DNA of 64,000 nucleotides from Cynocephalus volans (Eukaryota; Chordata; Mammalia; Dermoptera; Cynocephalidae), in contig NC_084474.1 in NCBI RefSeq assembly GCF_027409185.1, positions 27,619,382 to 27,683,381 of the forward strand, in the 5' to 3' direction. Of this stretch, positions 63,603 to 64,000 are shown one piece after another (position 1 is the first letter of the stretch; every line of letters starts with the position of its first letter). The position numbers and the translations under genes were made by a program. The notes beneath the pieces were generated by a model that made no database searches, was not told where the DNA came from, and saw only the letters and a list, made by a program, of their open reading frames with translations.

Positions 63603-64000
63603 ACATTGTCATTATGGTTTTTTGAGGTGGTAAGATTTAGTTTCTTTCTCTTTCTCATTTGTATTTTGTTCTACCAGTGGTTTTTGTTCTTTCTTCTGTA
63701 TTCATGATAGTGATTATCATTTTTCAGATTCTAGATGAAGGACTTCCTTGAGGATTTCTTGTAGGGCTGGTCATGTGTTGGTGAAGTCCTGCAGTTTTTG
63801 TTTGTCTGATGATACACTATTTTCCCCTCATTTCTGAAGAATGGCCTTGCTGGGTATAGTATTCTTGTTTGGCAGTTTTTTCCCCCCATTTTAGTGTTTT
63901 GTACATATTATTCCAATACATATCATTCCATTTTCTTCTGTCCTGTAGAGTTTCTGTTGAGAAGTCTGCTGTCAGTCTGATAGGGGCTCCCCTATAGTTT
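63603..64000 (-). mobile_element. L1 ORF1/ORF2 junction fragment, antisense, runs off the window
   Basis: Sequence such as GAGGATTTCTTGTAGGGCTG and CTTGCTGGGTATAGTATTCT matches the antisense ORF1 C-terminal region seen in the other L1s. It continues beyond the end of the window. Confidence 0.7.

Overview
This is vertebrate nuclear DNA from a placental mammal. It is AT-rich and intron-rich and is dominated by L1 LINEs. Placental-mammal fossils such as MIR, MER5A-like and MaLR LTR repeats are also present. The diagnostic element is a SINE derived from a tRNA-Ile-like sequence that occurs as monomers and as dimers. I recognise it as resembling the CYN family described from colugos (flying lemurs, Dermoptera), so a colugo is the likely source. 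That assignment is inference from memory of the family.

Positions 1-20,698 are the 3' half of a single host gene on the + strand, XKR9, which normally encodes a caspase-activated phospholipid scramblase of the XK family. One internal coding exon (5,793-6,013) is open and has good splice signals. The terminal coding exon (from 14,214) is ruined: it has two in-frame stops (14,276 and 14,690), an antisense CYN dimer (14,415-14,590) and a 5.65-kb antisense L1 (14,916-20,569). The L1 separates the last 40 or so codons (20,580-20,698). The 8.2-kb intron is retained, so this is a decayed ordinary gene and not a retrocopy.

Positions 20,700-64,000 hold no other host gene that I can support. They are a stack of L1 fragments, almost all in the minus orientation, with L1 inserted into L1. 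The clearest case is a near-complete L1 at 55,875-61,563 with an 18-bp target-site duplication, sitting inside an older L1 (about 50.5-63.0 kb). Smaller insertions punctuate the stack: about 18 CYN SINEs (most with exact or near-exact duplications), a solo ERV LTR with a 4-bp duplication (22,609-23,058), MaLR LTRs, and an RPL22 processed pseudogene apparently carrying a long 3' UTR (41,607-43,987). There is also a 38-nt fragment matching the 5' end of Y5 RNA, flanked by a 16-bp duplication (31,000-31,037), and a bare poly-T insertion between 15-bp duplications (39,021-39,070).

The standout observations are the inactivated XKR9 and the tiny tailless Y5 RNA retro-insertion. None of the L1 copies has an intact ORF2. 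All open frames longer than about 80 codons are L1 debris, exonic remnants or chance.
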